Below, one piece after another: positions 31,504 to 39,863 of a stretch of DNA of 50,672 bases. The stretch is taken from positions 1 to 50,672 of the forward strand of contig JALHQZ010000015.1 of assembly GCA_022841705.1 (NCBI GenBank), read 5' to 3'. The translations under genes and the position numbers were made by a program. This stretch comes from Pirellulales bacterium. GTDB lineage: Bacteria; Planctomycetota; Planctomycetia; Pirellulales; Lacipirellulaceae. Numbering within the stretch: position 1 is the stretch's first letter; each line of letters opens with the position of its first letter. The notes beneath the pieces are model-generated. The model had not been told where the DNA came from, searched no databases, and saw nothing but the letters and a program-made list of their open reading frames with translations.

Positions 31504-33182
31504 GAGCCGCCTACGACTTCGAGAAGTATCAACGCGAGGCGCATCAACGCGCCCTGGATGAAGCCGCGCCGTGCGCTGAATGCCTGCTTTCAGTGACGCC
31601 GGAAAACTGGCGCAATCATTACATGATCCATCATCCGGGAGTCACTGTTCCGGCGTTCCCAGTGCGTGAAACGATTGCATACATGGACACCGACTCGCTT
31701 GGTGTGGCAGTGGCGCGCATCCGAACGGACGGCGGTACGCAGCCGCGTGCGCAGATGAACCCGGTTACGGTGGAAAACTACGCCGAGGATATGCAGTCGG
31801 GCGCGGCTTTCCCGCCGATTGTGGTGTTCTACGACGGTTCAGATTACTGGCTGGCCGATGGCTTTCACCGTCTGGCAGCGGCCAAACGTGCCGAACTGGA
31901 ACACATCAAGGCCGATGTGCGACAAGGCACGCGCCGGGATGCTGTTCTATTCTCAGTCGGCGCAAACGCCACACACGGCCTACGGCGCACAAACGACGAC
32001 AAGCGCCGGGCGGTGCTAACGCTGCTGCGGGATGATGAGTGGGTGAAGTGGAGTGATCGAGAGATTGCGCGGCAATGTGCAGTGACTCACCCGTTTGTCG
32101 CAAAAATCCGCATTGAGCTATCTGGTAACGATTACCAGATACGCACAGTTACTCGCAACGGCGCAACCTACACCCAAGACACATCGAACATTGGCAAGCG
32201 CAGTGAACCGGCTCAGCCCACAGACAATGACGCCGAAGAACCGCAAACGTCCTACGTCTACAACGGCGGCTATGCCTACTGCAAATACTGCTACACCGTG
32301 CATGAGGACTGGCAGGTTACCGAGGCGTATCTGTGGCAGTGCCAACGCTGCGACCACAACACCCATGATACCGCTATGGACGTGCGTTCATCGCCCTATG
32401 ACGATGCGGTAGTGGCCTTCTGCAAGCGGCATGAAGTCGATGAAGTCGATGTGCTTAACGCTTGGCAGCAAGTGTTTGAGCGCAACTCAAAAGCCTGGAA
32501 GGAAGCACAGCGCGGCTATGTAACTGGACTCGGCGGCGATGATGTGGCGATTGAGGACATGGACGCCACGCTGGTACTCATCTGCGCCGATGAAGAAGCC
32601 TACGAACGGGCCATGCGCCAGCGGCAATACATCGAAGAAAGTCAGCGTCGCAAGGCTGCGCTCACGGTACTCAACACCAGCGAGAACAACGAGTGGTACA
32701 CGCCGGCGGAATACATCGCGGCGGTGCATGAACTGTTGGGTGGGATTGATCTCGATCCGGCAAGCTGCGAATTTGCGAACCAAACCGTACAGGCCGAACG
32801 CATTTACACGCTCGAAGACGACGGCCTGACTCAGGACTGGCACGGGCGGGTATTCCTCAATCCGCCTTACGGCTATGTCGAAGGCACCCGCGAAAGTAAT
32901 CAAAACCTGTGGAGCGCCAAGCTCATCAACGCCTACTGCGCCGGACAAGTCAGCGAGGCCGTGCTGCTGATTAACGCCGTGACAGATCGCACGTGGTTTC
33001 AGCCGTTTTGGGACTACCCCATTTGCTTTGCTCGCCAGCGCATCGCCTTTTACGGGCCAGATGGCAAAGCCGGCGCGATGACAGTGGGCAGCGCGCTGGT
33101 GTACTTCGGTGGGCAGCGCGAACGCTTCGCTGAAGTCTTTAGCCAGTTCGGGCCAGTCGTTACGGGAGTGTATCGACGATGA
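31500..33182 (+). CDS. ParB-like domain fused to Dam-type adenine methyltransferase
   Basis: A 560-residue fusion. Near the N-terminus is a C2H2-like finger (CAECLLSVTPENWRNHYMIHH). ParB-type residues follow (FPPIVVFYDG, LADGFHRLAAAKRA, about 100-130), with a helix-turn-helix (SDREIARQCAVTHPFVAKIR), a Cys4 ribbon (CKYCY ... CQRC, about 262-285) and, from about 398, a phage Dam-like N6-adenine methyltransferase: NEWYTPAEYI, IDLDPASC, FLNPPYG and later YFGGQRERF. It probably methylates phage DNA to resist host restriction. The ParB part may recognise DNA or RNA; CTPase activity is an inference. It overlaps the previous gene by 4 nt. Confidence 0.85.
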   Translation: MRAAYDFEKYQREAHQRALDEAAPCAECLLSVTPENWRNHYMIHHPGVTVPAFPVRETIAYMDTDSLGVAVARIRTDGGTQPRAQMNPVTVENYAEDMQSGAAFPPIVVFYDGSDYWLADGFHRLAAAKRAELEHIKADVRQGTRRDAVLFSVGANATHGLRRTNDDKRRAVLTLLRDDEWVKWSDREIARQCAVTHPFVAKIRIELSGNDYQIRTVTRNGATYTQDTSNIGKRSEPAQPTDNDAEEPQTSYVYNGGYAYCKYCYTVHEDWQVTEAYLWQCQRCDHNTHDTAMDVRSSPYDDAVVAFCKRHEVDEVDVLNAWQQVFERNSKAWKEAQRGYVTGLGGDDVAIEDMDATLVLICADEEAYERAMRQRQYIEESQRRKAALTVLNTSENNEWYTPAEYIAAVHELLGGIDLDPASCEFANQTVQAERIYTLEDDGLTQDWHGRVFLNPPYGYVEGTRESNQNLWSAKLINAYCAGQVSEAVLLINAVTDRTWFQPFWDYPICFARQRIAFYGPDGKAGAMTVGSALVYFGGQRERFAEVFSQFGPVVTGVYRR

Positions 33183-33694
33183 GCGCCCGTGATGACTTCC
33201 AGCGCCAGCGCGAGCGCGGCGGCGTGTATGAGGCGGCGTTTGCCAACTGGCTTCAGGCCGAACGCGGCTATCACATTCTGCCGGCTTATGACTATTCCGG
33301 CCTGGCGAACAACCACGCGCCGCGCCTCACACGTGGCTCAGACAAGCTGGTGATGCCCGACGTGCTGGCATTCAAGGCCGGCGCGGGCTTGTGGTTCGAT
33401 CCCAAGCTGAAAACCCGCGCTGATCTGTATCGCAAAACCGATACATGGGAAACGGGTACGCCGCTGCGCAATTACCGCGATTACGAGCGCGTCGCTGCAC
33501 TCACGGGACTGGATGTGTGGCTGGTGTTTATCCACGAGCGCGAACAGATCGTGAAGGTGAGCAAAGTGGGCAGTCTGCCGTTTTCGCATATCGACACGAC
33601 TGAGCGCATGGATCGCGGCGGCACGATCTTTTTCAAATTCGAGCAGCTTGCCCCACTGATGACACTGGGCGAGCTGAATAAATACCGTTGGTAA
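33179..33694 (+). CDS. PD-(D/E)XK-like nuclease candidate
   Basis: A 171-residue protein with GVYEAAFANWL (Glu), LVMPDVLAFK (Asp) and WFDPKLKTRADLYRKT (Asp-x-Lys), which looks like an E ... D ... (D)xK nuclease core. The C-terminus has a beta/helix finish with LVFIHERE. It could be a Holliday-junction or recombination nuclease; the exact family cannot be fixed by eye. It overlaps the fusion gene by 4 nt. Confidence 0.6.
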   Translation: MSARDDFQRQRERGGVYEAAFANWLQAERGYHILPAYDYSGLANNHAPRLTRGSDKLVMPDVLAFKAGAGLWFDPKLKTRADLYRKTDTWETGTPLRNYRDYERVAALTGLDVWLVFIHEREQIVKVSKVGSLPFSHIDTTERMDRGGTIFFKFEQLAPLMTLGELNKYRW

Positions 33695-33731
33695 TCCGGC
33701 AATTGCGCCGGTTGAAGTGAAGGAGAGCGAC

Positions 33732-34187
33732 ATGAAGGTTACGAAGTTTGAGATTCAAGTGGGCATGACGGTGAACACCGGCAATTACGAAAACATCCGC
33801 CGGGACATCACCATTGAGGGCTACCTCGAAGACGGCGATGAGGAAAGCCAAGTCGTAAGCGACATGCAAAACGATGCACGGTTCTATCTCGCCATGTCCC
33901 TGATGCCCGACGCCCGCGCCCGCATCAACGCCAACCGCTGGCGCAATCTCGACAGTGAAGAACGGGTGCGTGAACGCCTGCGCAACGACGAAGTGTTCAC
34001 GCATATCGAGGTGCTGGACACCGACGCGGCGGAAGTGCTGGTGCAAGAGTTCTGGCAGGAATACCAGACGCTGGAGGCCGAACGGCAAGCTGAGGCGGCC
34101 AAACGCGCGGCTGAGGTAGAGCAGATGGTAGCCGGCCAAGCGGCGGTGGAAACACCCGACGACGACAACAGCGACATTCCGTACTAA
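33732..34187 (+). CDS. SSB-like protein with an acidic C-terminal tail
   Basis: A 151-residue protein. The N-terminus is a beta-type fold (VTKFEIQVGMTVNTGNYENI) followed by a long helical region (QEYQTLEAERQAEAAKRAAEVEQM) and a tail ending DDDNSDIPY. The last residues resemble the acidic 'DDDIPF' tip of bacterial single-strand binding proteins, which recruits replication proteins. No clear OB-fold match is visible, so an SSB role is an inference supported by its place next to Rad52 and replication genes. GGAGAG precedes the ATG. Confidence 0.6.
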   Translation: MKVTKFEIQVGMTVNTGNYENIRRDITIEGYLEDGDEESQVVSDMQNDARFYLAMSLMPDARARINANRWRNLDSEERVRERLRNDEVFTHIEVLDTDAAEVLVQEFWQEYQTLEAERQAEAAKRAAEVEQMVAGQAAVETPDDDNSDIPY

Positions 34188-34209
34188 CCCACTCGCAAAC
34201 ATACAAACT

Positions 34210-34231
34210 GGCCGGGTGAACGCATCCGGCC
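34210..34231 (+). other. Leader hairpin before the Rad52-like gene
   Basis: GGCCGG (34210-34215) and CCGGCC (34226-34231) flank a ten-base loop GTGAACGCAT. The loop resembles the GGGTGAAC/CATCCGGC in the HNH gene 2 leader. No T run follows. It may adjust translation of the Rad52-like gene. Confidence 0.5.
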
Positions 34232-34257
34232 TTAGAGATATGAAAGGAACTTGAGCG

Positions 34258-34977
34258 ATGCCACTGACACCTGATAGCTTGAACGTCCTGAAAGCGCCGT
34301 TCCTGCCAGAACAGCACGAGTTCTTGCGCGGCATGGTGTATCTCACTGAAGGCGCCATTACCAGTCGTATCGAGGACGTTGATCCGGCCTGGACACTGGA
34401 CATTCAACACCTCTACACCCGCGATAACAGCGCCGTTTGCGAAGCCAGGCTCACCATACTTGGCACCGCCCGCGCCGGCGTCGGCATGGCGAATATCAAA
34501 GACACCAAACGCGACGGCACGGAATACGACGCCGCTGACCCGGAAAAGAGCGCCGCTACCGACGCGCTGAAACGCGCTGCTCGTTTGTTCGGCGTCGGAC
34601 GTTATCTGCTGGACGTGCCGGAAAACGTCAAGGATATGGAATCGCTGGCACGCTGGCTGAACGGCACGCCGAGTCGCTCACCAGCACCCAGCAAACCCGC
34701 CGCCACGCAGCCGCCCGCAACCAAGCCGGAAGCGGTGGCGCGCCCGACATGGGACACCGCCGGCATTCTGGACATGCTGCGCGGCTGGTGTATGCGCCAT
34801 GAGGAAATTACCAGCGACGGCCAAATTGCAGAACTGGCACTGGTGGCTTCATTCACTGACTTGAACGAGTGGCGGCATGGCTACAGCACGCCGGACGATG
34901 CCTATCGCTTTATCAAAATGTCACTGAGTACGCCGGCGGATGCGCTCAACAAGGCCAAAGAACGGCGGCTGCGCTGA
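34258..34977 (+). CDS. Rad52/22-like single-strand annealing protein
   Basis: A 239-residue protein. The motif EKSAATDALKRAARLFGVGRYL (about 97-118) is the signature of Rad52/22-type DNA annealing proteins, which pair complementary strands in phage recombination and may act with the nucleases encoded nearby. The linker (PSKPAATQPPATK) separates the annealing core from a C-terminal helical domain. AAAGGA lies about twelve bases before the ATG. Its stop overlaps the next start (ATGA). Confidence 0.85.
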   Translation: MPLTPDSLNVLKAPFLPEQHEFLRGMVYLTEGAITSRIEDVDPAWTLDIQHLYTRDNSAVCEARLTILGTARAGVGMANIKDTKRDGTEYDAADPEKSAATDALKRAARLFGVGRYLLDVPENVKDMESLARWLNGTPSRSPAPSKPAATQPPATKPEAVARPTWDTAGILDMLRGWCMRHEEITSDGQIAELALVASFTDLNEWRHGYSTPDDAYRFIKMSLSTPADALNKAKERRLR

Positions 34978-35255
34978 TGAGTATCCACCGACGTGCCGCC
35001 AAACGCGACGCGAATGAGGCCGAAATTAAGGACGCGCTGAAGGCGGTAGGCGCGTCCGTTGTCACGATTTCAGCGAAAGGCGTGCCGGACTTGCTGGTGG
35101 GCTATCGCGGCGTGAATTACCTGCTGGAAACCAAAGGGAAGCGCGGCAAGCTGACGCCGGATCAAGTGCAGTTCTTCGAGGACTGGTGTGGTGAGGCGTC
35201 GGTGGTACGCACGGTTGAGGACGCGCTAAAGGTGATTGGCGCGGTGAGGGACTGA
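34977..35255 (+). CDS. VRR-NUC nuclease
   Basis: A 92-residue nuclease of the VRR-NUC/PD-(D/E)XK type. RRAAKRDANEAEIKDALKAVG, GVPDLLVGYRGVNYLLETKGKRGKL form the E ... D ... ExK core; 'DLLVGYRG-x-x-x-LLE-x-K' is the family signature. Small phage forms of this family resolve branched DNA or process recombination ends. It follows the Rad52-like gene by a 1-base overlap. Confidence 0.85.
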   Translation: MSIHRRAAKRDANEAEIKDALKAVGASVVTISAKGVPDLLVGYRGVNYLLETKGKRGKLTPDQVQFFEDWCGEASVVRTVEDALKVIGAVRD

Positions 35256-35259
35256 GGCT

Positions 35260-36036
35260 ATGAGCAAACTTATCGACGGACGGCCAGCCTTTTTCATGGT
35301 TGAAGACGCCGTGTTTAACTTCAGCCTGACACCTTACGAAGGCTGGGTGTACATGGCAATCCTGAAACACGCCAACCGACAAACCGGCGTGGCCTTTCCC
35401 GGCGTCGGCACACTGGCAAAGCTGTGCCAGATGAGCAAGTCGCAAGTGCTGCGTGCCATTGACACTCTGGAGCGCAAAGGCTTTATCGACGTAGAGCGCG
35501 ATAGCCAGCCGCTACAAGGTGAAAAACGCCAGCGCAAACCGAACATTTACACCGTGAAAAGCCTCACAGGTAGTGTCTCACAGACACCAGGGGTGGTGTC
35601 TACCAGCAACCACCCTAGTGTCTCACAGACACCAGGGGTGGTGTCTACCAGAGACAATAACCAGAGTAATACAACCAGAGTAAAAGAACCAGAAGTAGCC
35701 GCGCCCACCGTTTACCAGCTTTATGAGAAAGCCTTTGGATTCAGTGTCACGCCGATGCTGGCTGAAGAACTCAACGACGCTGAAAGCAGCTACGGCTACG
35801 CCTGGGTGCAGGATGCGCTCAAAGAAGCGGTGAACAGCAACGTGCGCAACTGGAAGTATGTCCAGGCCATCCTGGAACGCTGGCAGCGCGACGGACGCGC
35901 CAAAACCAAACCCGCCGCCAAAACACCTGCGCCGGTGTTCGTGCCACCGCCGGACAAGCCCGGCATGACGCCGGAAGAATTTGCCGCTTACCAGCAAACG
36001 CCGGAATACCAGGCCTTAAAAGAGGTGCTTTCGTGA
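35260..36036 (+). CDS. Replication initiator with winged helix and DnaD-like domain
   Basis: A 258-residue protein. The N-terminal winged helix contains TPYEGWVYMAILKHAN, SKSQVLRAIDTLERKGFIDV (about 30-75). A linker with two copies of SVSQTPGVVST and a Ser/Asn/Thr-rich stretch follows (about 105-145). The C-terminal domain (YQLYEKAFGFSVTPM, NWKYVQAILERW) is DnaD-like and loads the helicase. DnaB lies directly downstream with a 4-nt overlap, as in lambda O-P or SPP1 gene order. The linker DNA is the repeat-rich region at 35571-35700. Confidence 0.85.
   Translation: MSKLIDGRPAFFMVEDAVFNFSLTPYEGWVYMAILKHANRQTGVAFPGVGTLAKLCQMSKSQVLRAIDTLERKGFIDVERDSQPLQGEKRQRKPNIYTVKSLTGSVSQTPGVVSTSNHPSVSQTPGVVSTRDNNQSNTTRVKEPEVAAPTVYQLYEKAFGFSVTPMLAEELNDAESSYGYAWVQDALKEAVNSNVRNWKYVQAILERWQRDGRAKTKPAAKTPAPVFVPPPDKPGMTPEEFAAYQQTPEYQALKEVLS
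35571..35700. repeat. Origin-like repeat array inside the initiator gene
   Basis: Two identical 36-base repeats lie at 35571-35606 and 35616-35651, starting 45 bases apart. Each has three overlapping half-sites, GTGTCT, AGACACC and GGTGTCT, that pair as palindromes. They are followed at once by an AT-rich run with four CCAGA(G/A) units at 35648, 35661, 35675 and 35689, spaced 13-14 bases. Iterons next to an AT-rich stretch inside the initiator gene is the lambda-like origin plan. Confidence 0.72.
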
Positions 36037-37355
36037 CGAACTATCCCGATTCAACAGCACCGTTTAGCAGCGAAGCCGAGGAAGCGACGCTCGGCTCGGT
36101 TCTCAGTAACGCCTATGCCTATGTGGAAGTGGCCGCGTTTATGAAGCCCGACTTCTTTTTCCTGCTGCGCCACCAGCACATCTGGCAGGCCATCCAACGC
36201 TGCGCCGAACGCAAAGAGGACTTTGACTACCTCACGGTTTCGCGGCAGTTAAAAAACGCCGGCCACCTGGATGACATTGGCGGCGACGGCTACCTGCTGC
36301 GCCTGGTGAGCAACACGCCGAATTCCATGCACGCCGTGACGTATGCCCGGATTGTCGAAAAAGCGGCAGTGCGCCGGCGTTTGCTGACTGCCGCTGACGA
36401 GATTAAGGCGCTGGCACTGAACGAAGCCAGCGACCTCGGCTATGTGCAAACGGAAGCGGAAAAGCGCCTGTTGAACGCCATTGGCACGCAGGCGGAACTC
36501 CATACCGCGCCGCTCAAGGACGGTGTGCAGTCGGTGTTTGGTTATGTCGAGGAACTCATGAAAGGCAATACGCAGGTGATGGGACTGCCAACCGGCTTTC
36601 GCACGCTGGACAAGCTGCTGTACGGCTTGAAGCGCGGGAATCTGGTGTATGTGGCGGGTAGGCCGGGCATGGGCAAAAGCGCCTTCTTGCTGAGTATCGC
36701 CATGAACGTGGCACGCCTGAATAAGCGGGTTTTATTCTGGACGGGTGAGATGAACGCCGATGAGGTGGCAGGCCGGGCGCTGGCAGCGGAAAGCCAACTC
36801 AGCGGTTCAGACGTGATGGCAGGCCGGTTGAGCGCGGGCGAAGGTGGCACGTGGTCGCGGTTCGTCGAGAGTGCCGGGCGGGTGAGCCGACTGCCGATTT
36901 TCATTGACGATACGCCGGCCATTTCACTGGCGGCACTGCGAGCGGCGGCGCTGCGCATGGTGAGCCGGCACGGGCTGGACATGCTGTGCGTGGACTATAT
37001 CGGCCTGATGCGCGGTGACACAAAAGGCAACCGCACGCAGGAACTCGGTGAACTGTCACGCGGCCTGAAGGCGCTGGCCGTCGAATTGAACGTGCCACTG
37101 CTGTGCGCAGCGCAGCTCAACCGAGAGGTAGATAAACGCGATAACCCACAGCCGCGCCTATCCGACTTACGCGACAGTGGCGACTTGGAGCAGGATGCCA
37201 ACGTGGTCATGTTTGTCTACGAGGACACGGAAGGTATCTCGAACGTCTACGTCGCCAAGCATCGCGGCGGCACGTGCGGCGTCGTGCCGATGCTGTTTGA
37301 CAAACCCACCACACGCTGGATGGATGCGGTGGTGCATGAAGTGAATTTACGTTAG
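36033..37355 (+). CDS. dnaB: Replicative DNA helicase, DnaB family
   Basis: A 440-residue helicase. The N-terminal domain has the DnaB start (FSSEAEEATLGSVL, DFFFLLRHQHIWQAI). The RecA-type core carries Walker A GRPGMGKS (about 208-215), WTGEMNADEVAGRALA, LCVDYIGLM (Walker B region, near 325) and a QLNREVDKRDNPQPRLSDLRDSG stretch with the usual C-terminal H4 and Arg positions. It unwinds DNA at the fork and is loaded by the initiator. A GTG start is used; AGAGG lies before it. Confidence 0.92.
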   Translation: MTNYPDSTAPFSSEAEEATLGSVLSNAYAYVEVAAFMKPDFFFLLRHQHIWQAIQRCAERKEDFDYLTVSRQLKNAGHLDDIGGDGYLLRLVSNTPNSMHAVTYARIVEKAAVRRRLLTAADEIKALALNEASDLGYVQTEAEKRLLNAIGTQAELHTAPLKDGVQSVFGYVEELMKGNTQVMGLPTGFRTLDKLLYGLKRGNLVYVAGRPGMGKSAFLLSIAMNVARLNKRVLFWTGEMNADEVAGRALAAESQLSGSDVMAGRLSAGEGGTWSRFVESAGRVSRLPIFIDDTPAISLAALRAAALRMVSRHGLDMLCVDYIGLMRGDTKGNRTQELGELSRGLKALAVELNVPLLCAAQLNREVDKRDNPQPRLSDLRDSGDLEQDANVVMFVYEDTEGISNVYVAKHRGGTCGVVPMLFDKPTTRWMDAVVHEVNLR

Positions 37356-37371
37356 GGAAGGAATGAGGGAT

Positions 37372-37677
37372 ATGAACACCAGACGCATTCTACACGTTGA
37401 AACACTGCTCGCCTTAGCTGCACACGACGGCGACGGCTACGACATGCTGGACTTGTTCGGCACCGAAAACGCGCTGCAAGACGAGCTGGCGGCGCTGGCG
37501 CATGAGTATGCCGAGTTAGCCGCACATTATGCCGCACTCGAAGACGCCGTTGAAACCGCCGCGTCGCTGATTCAGGGCAGTTTAGGCCGACTGGAATACG
37601 GCACGCAGTTGTCCGACGAACAGGTGTTGATGGTGCGCCATATTCGGCGCGTACTGCGAGGGCTAGGCCATGAATAA
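37372..37677 (+). CDS. Small helical protein after DnaB
   Basis: A 101-residue, Ala/Leu/Glu-rich helical protein (LLALAAHDGDGYDMLDLFG, EYAELAAHYAALEDAVETA). No recognised family. ATG 37372 has AAGGA nine bases upstream; the in-frame ATG at 37363 would lie right on that site. It overlaps the next gene by 8 nt. Confidence 0.62.
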   Translation: MNTRRILHVETLLALAAHDGDGYDMLDLFGTENALQDELAALAHEYAELAAHYAALEDAVETAASLIQGSLGRLEYGTQLSDEQVLMVRHIRRVLRGLGHE

Positions 37678-38449
37678 GCAAGGCGCAAACGGAATCGAGT
37701 GGTGTGATTTCACCTGGAACCCGACAGCGGGTTGTTTACACGGCTGCACCTGGGAAATGCCCGATGGCAACGTGACGCAGTGCTATGCCAAGACGGTTGC
37801 CGAGCGGGTGGCCGGGAAGGTGTACCCGGCGGGTTTCGAGCATCACTACTGGCATCCGGCGCGGCTCGAAGAACCGCTGAAGGTGAAAAAGCCGGGCAAA
37901 ATATTCGTCGGTTCAATGGCGGATGTGTTTGGGCATTGGGTGCCAGCCGAGCAGATTGCCGCCGTGCTGGACACCATGCGCCGTGCCGACTGGCACACGT
38001 TCCTCACCCTGAGCAAGAACCCGCTGCGGATACCCGAATTCAACCCATTCCCAGCCAATGTGTGGACGGGTGTGAGTTTGCCAGCCGGCCACCGCATGAG
38101 CGCGGGTGGCGCGGCCAAAGCCTTGCGAGTGTATCTACGCTACCTGTTCCAGGTGGATGCGCCCGTGCGCTTTATGAGTATCGAGCCGCTGTGGTTCGAC
38201 GCCGCGCCGGTGTTTTACAACTGGCTCAAGGAACACGACAAGCTGCCGTTTGAGTGGGTGATTATCGGCGCGGCCTCGAATGGGCGCACGGTGTACCAAC
38301 CCGACGCGGCGTGGGTGTACGGGCTGCTGGAATTGTTTGGCGACGCGGGTATTCCGGTGTTTTTCAAAGGCAACCTGCGCGGCAACCCGGCGGCTGGTGT
38401 GTGGCGTGAGGAATTCCCGGTGGTGCTTGGAAAGGCAGCGAAGTCATGA
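37670..38449 (+). CDS. Phage Gp37/Gp68 family protein (DUF5131)
   Basis: A 259-residue protein. It begins with IEWCDFTWNPTAGCLHGCTW and CYAKTVAERV, the Cys-x3-Cys ... Cys signature of the Gp37/Gp68 (DUF5131) family of phage proteins, resembling radical-SAM proteins with a metal cluster. Later segments KIFVGSMADVFGHWVP, TFLTLSKNPLRI and RFMSIEPLW are also family hallmarks. The reaction is unknown; the pattern suggests a base or nucleotide modifying enzyme. It overlaps both neighbours. Confidence 0.85.
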   Translation: MNKQGANGIEWCDFTWNPTAGCLHGCTWEMPDGNVTQCYAKTVAERVAGKVYPAGFEHHYWHPARLEEPLKVKKPGKIFVGSMADVFGHWVPAEQIAAVLDTMRRADWHTFLTLSKNPLRIPEFNPFPANVWTGVSLPAGHRMSAGGAAKALRVYLRYLFQVDAPVRFMSIEPLWFDAAPVFYNWLKEHDKLPFEWVIIGAASNGRTVYQPDAAWVYGLLELFGDAGIPVFFKGNLRGNPAAGVWREEFPVVLGKAAKS

Positions 38450-39861
38450 GAGACTATTTGAACTTTCTCGCATCTAAAAAGGCTGGCGTGCAAGCGTCCG
38501 GCTTCGAGGTGAGTGAAGCGGATGTGAATCCGGCGCTGTGGCTCTACCAGCGCGATATCGTGCGTTGGGCGCTGCGCCTCGGTAAGTCCGCCACCTTCCT
38601 CGAATGCGGCCTGGGTAAAACCAACATCGCCTTTGAGTGGGCGCGGCACGTTGCTCACCACACCGGCGGCAAGGTGCTGATTCTGACGGTGTTGGCAGTG
38701 GCTTATCAGATGCTTGATGAAGCCAGCAAATTCGGTTACGACGTGAAATTCTGCAAAGATCAAACCGAGGTGGATGATGCGCAGGTTGTCATTACCAACT
38801 ACAGCCGGTTACACAAGTTCGATACCTCGGCCTTTGCCGGCGTGGTGTTAGACGAATCGAGCATCCTGAAAAACTACACTGGCAAAACCAAGCGGGCGCT
38901 GCTGGAAGCCTTCAAAGATACACCATTCAAGCTGGCAGCCACCGCAACACCCGCGCCCAACGACCACCTCGAGCTGGGCAACCACGCCGAATTTCTGGGC
39001 ATCATGCCGTCCAATGAGATGATCTCGCGCTGGTTCGCCAATGACACGATGAAGGCCGGCAAGTATGACTTGAAAAACCATGCGCGCAAGGACTTCTATC
39101 GCTGGCTTACCGAGTGGGCAGTATGCCTGTCGTCACCGTCGGACTTGGGCGAACACTACGCGCTGGCCGGGTTTGACTTACCGCCGCTGCATATTCACGA
39201 ACACGTCCTGAGTGCGGCGCAATCGACGATTGAACGCGCCTGGGCCGAAGGCCGGCTGATGCCTGATACCAGTCCATCGGCAACGAGCCTGCACAAGGTT
39301 AAACGCGAGAGCCTGGGCAGCCGCGTGCAGGCCGCCGTTGAATTGGCCGGCGACGATCCAACGCCGCTGATTATCTGGTGCGACACCGACTACGAAGCCG
39401 ATGCGCTCAAGCCGGCCTTTCCGAACGCGGTTGAGGTGCGTGGTAGCCACAAAGACGACGTAAAGGAGGCACGTCTGAAGGCATTTACGCACGGTGAAAC
39501 CGCCACCATTATCGTAAAGCCTGAAATAGCGGGATTTGGTCTCAATTGGCAGCACTGCTCAAGACAAATCTTCGTCGGCGTGTCGTTCAGCTTCGAGCGC
39601 ACCTATCAGGCTTTGCGCCGTTCCTACCGCTACGGCCAGGCCAATGCCGTTCACGCGCACATGATCTACGCCGAAACCGAAGGCAATATCATGGCCGTGA
39701 TTCGAACCAAGCAGGACTTGTTTCAACAGATGCAAGTCGAAATGAACAGCGCCATGCACGAACATGGCCTGTTCAGAGATGACAAGCGCCGCTCACTAAC
39801 GAGTGCGCTCGGCACAACGCCAATGGTGCTACCCGATTGGTTGTACAGCAAAGGAGCATAA
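38446..39861 (+). CDS. SNF2-like DNA helicase
   Basis: A 471-residue superfamily 2 helicase/translocase. Walker A is LECGLGKTNIA (about 53-62); VITNYSRL, the DESS box (VLDESSILK, about 133-141) and TATPAPND (about 164-171) are motifs Ia to III. The C-terminal half carries the usual VKPEIAGFGLNWQHC and QALRRSYRYGQ segments. Typical members remodel protein-DNA complexes or help replication and recombination. It overlaps the DUF5131 gene by 4 nt. Confidence 0.87.
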   Translation: MRDYLNFLASKKAGVQASGFEVSEADVNPALWLYQRDIVRWALRLGKSATFLECGLGKTNIAFEWARHVAHHTGGKVLILTVLAVAYQMLDEASKFGYDVKFCKDQTEVDDAQVVITNYSRLHKFDTSAFAGVVLDESSILKNYTGKTKRALLEAFKDTPFKLAATATPAPNDHLELGNHAEFLGIMPSNEMISRWFANDTMKAGKYDLKNHARKDFYRWLTEWAVCLSSPSDLGEHYALAGFDLPPLHIHEHVLSAAQSTIERAWAEGRLMPDTSPSATSLHKVKRESLGSRVQAAVELAGDDPTPLIIWCDTDYEADALKPAFPNAVEVRGSHKDDVKEARLKAFTHGETATIIVKPEIAGFGLNWQHCSRQIFVGVSFSFERTYQALRRSYRYGQANAVHAHMIYAETEGNIMAVIRTKQDLFQQMQVEMNSAMHEHGLFRDDKRRSLTSALGTTPMVLPDWLYSKGA

Positions 39862-39863
39862 CC

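Noticed and set aside
33633..34403. Minus-strand 256-residue open frame across SSB-like and Rad52-like genes
   Set aside because: It spans an intergenic region with a clear rightward ribosome site, and contains no motif.
35571..35651. Two 36-base direct repeats as a CRISPR array
   Set aside because: Only two copies, nine bases apart, in frame inside the initiator gene. There are no Cas genes.
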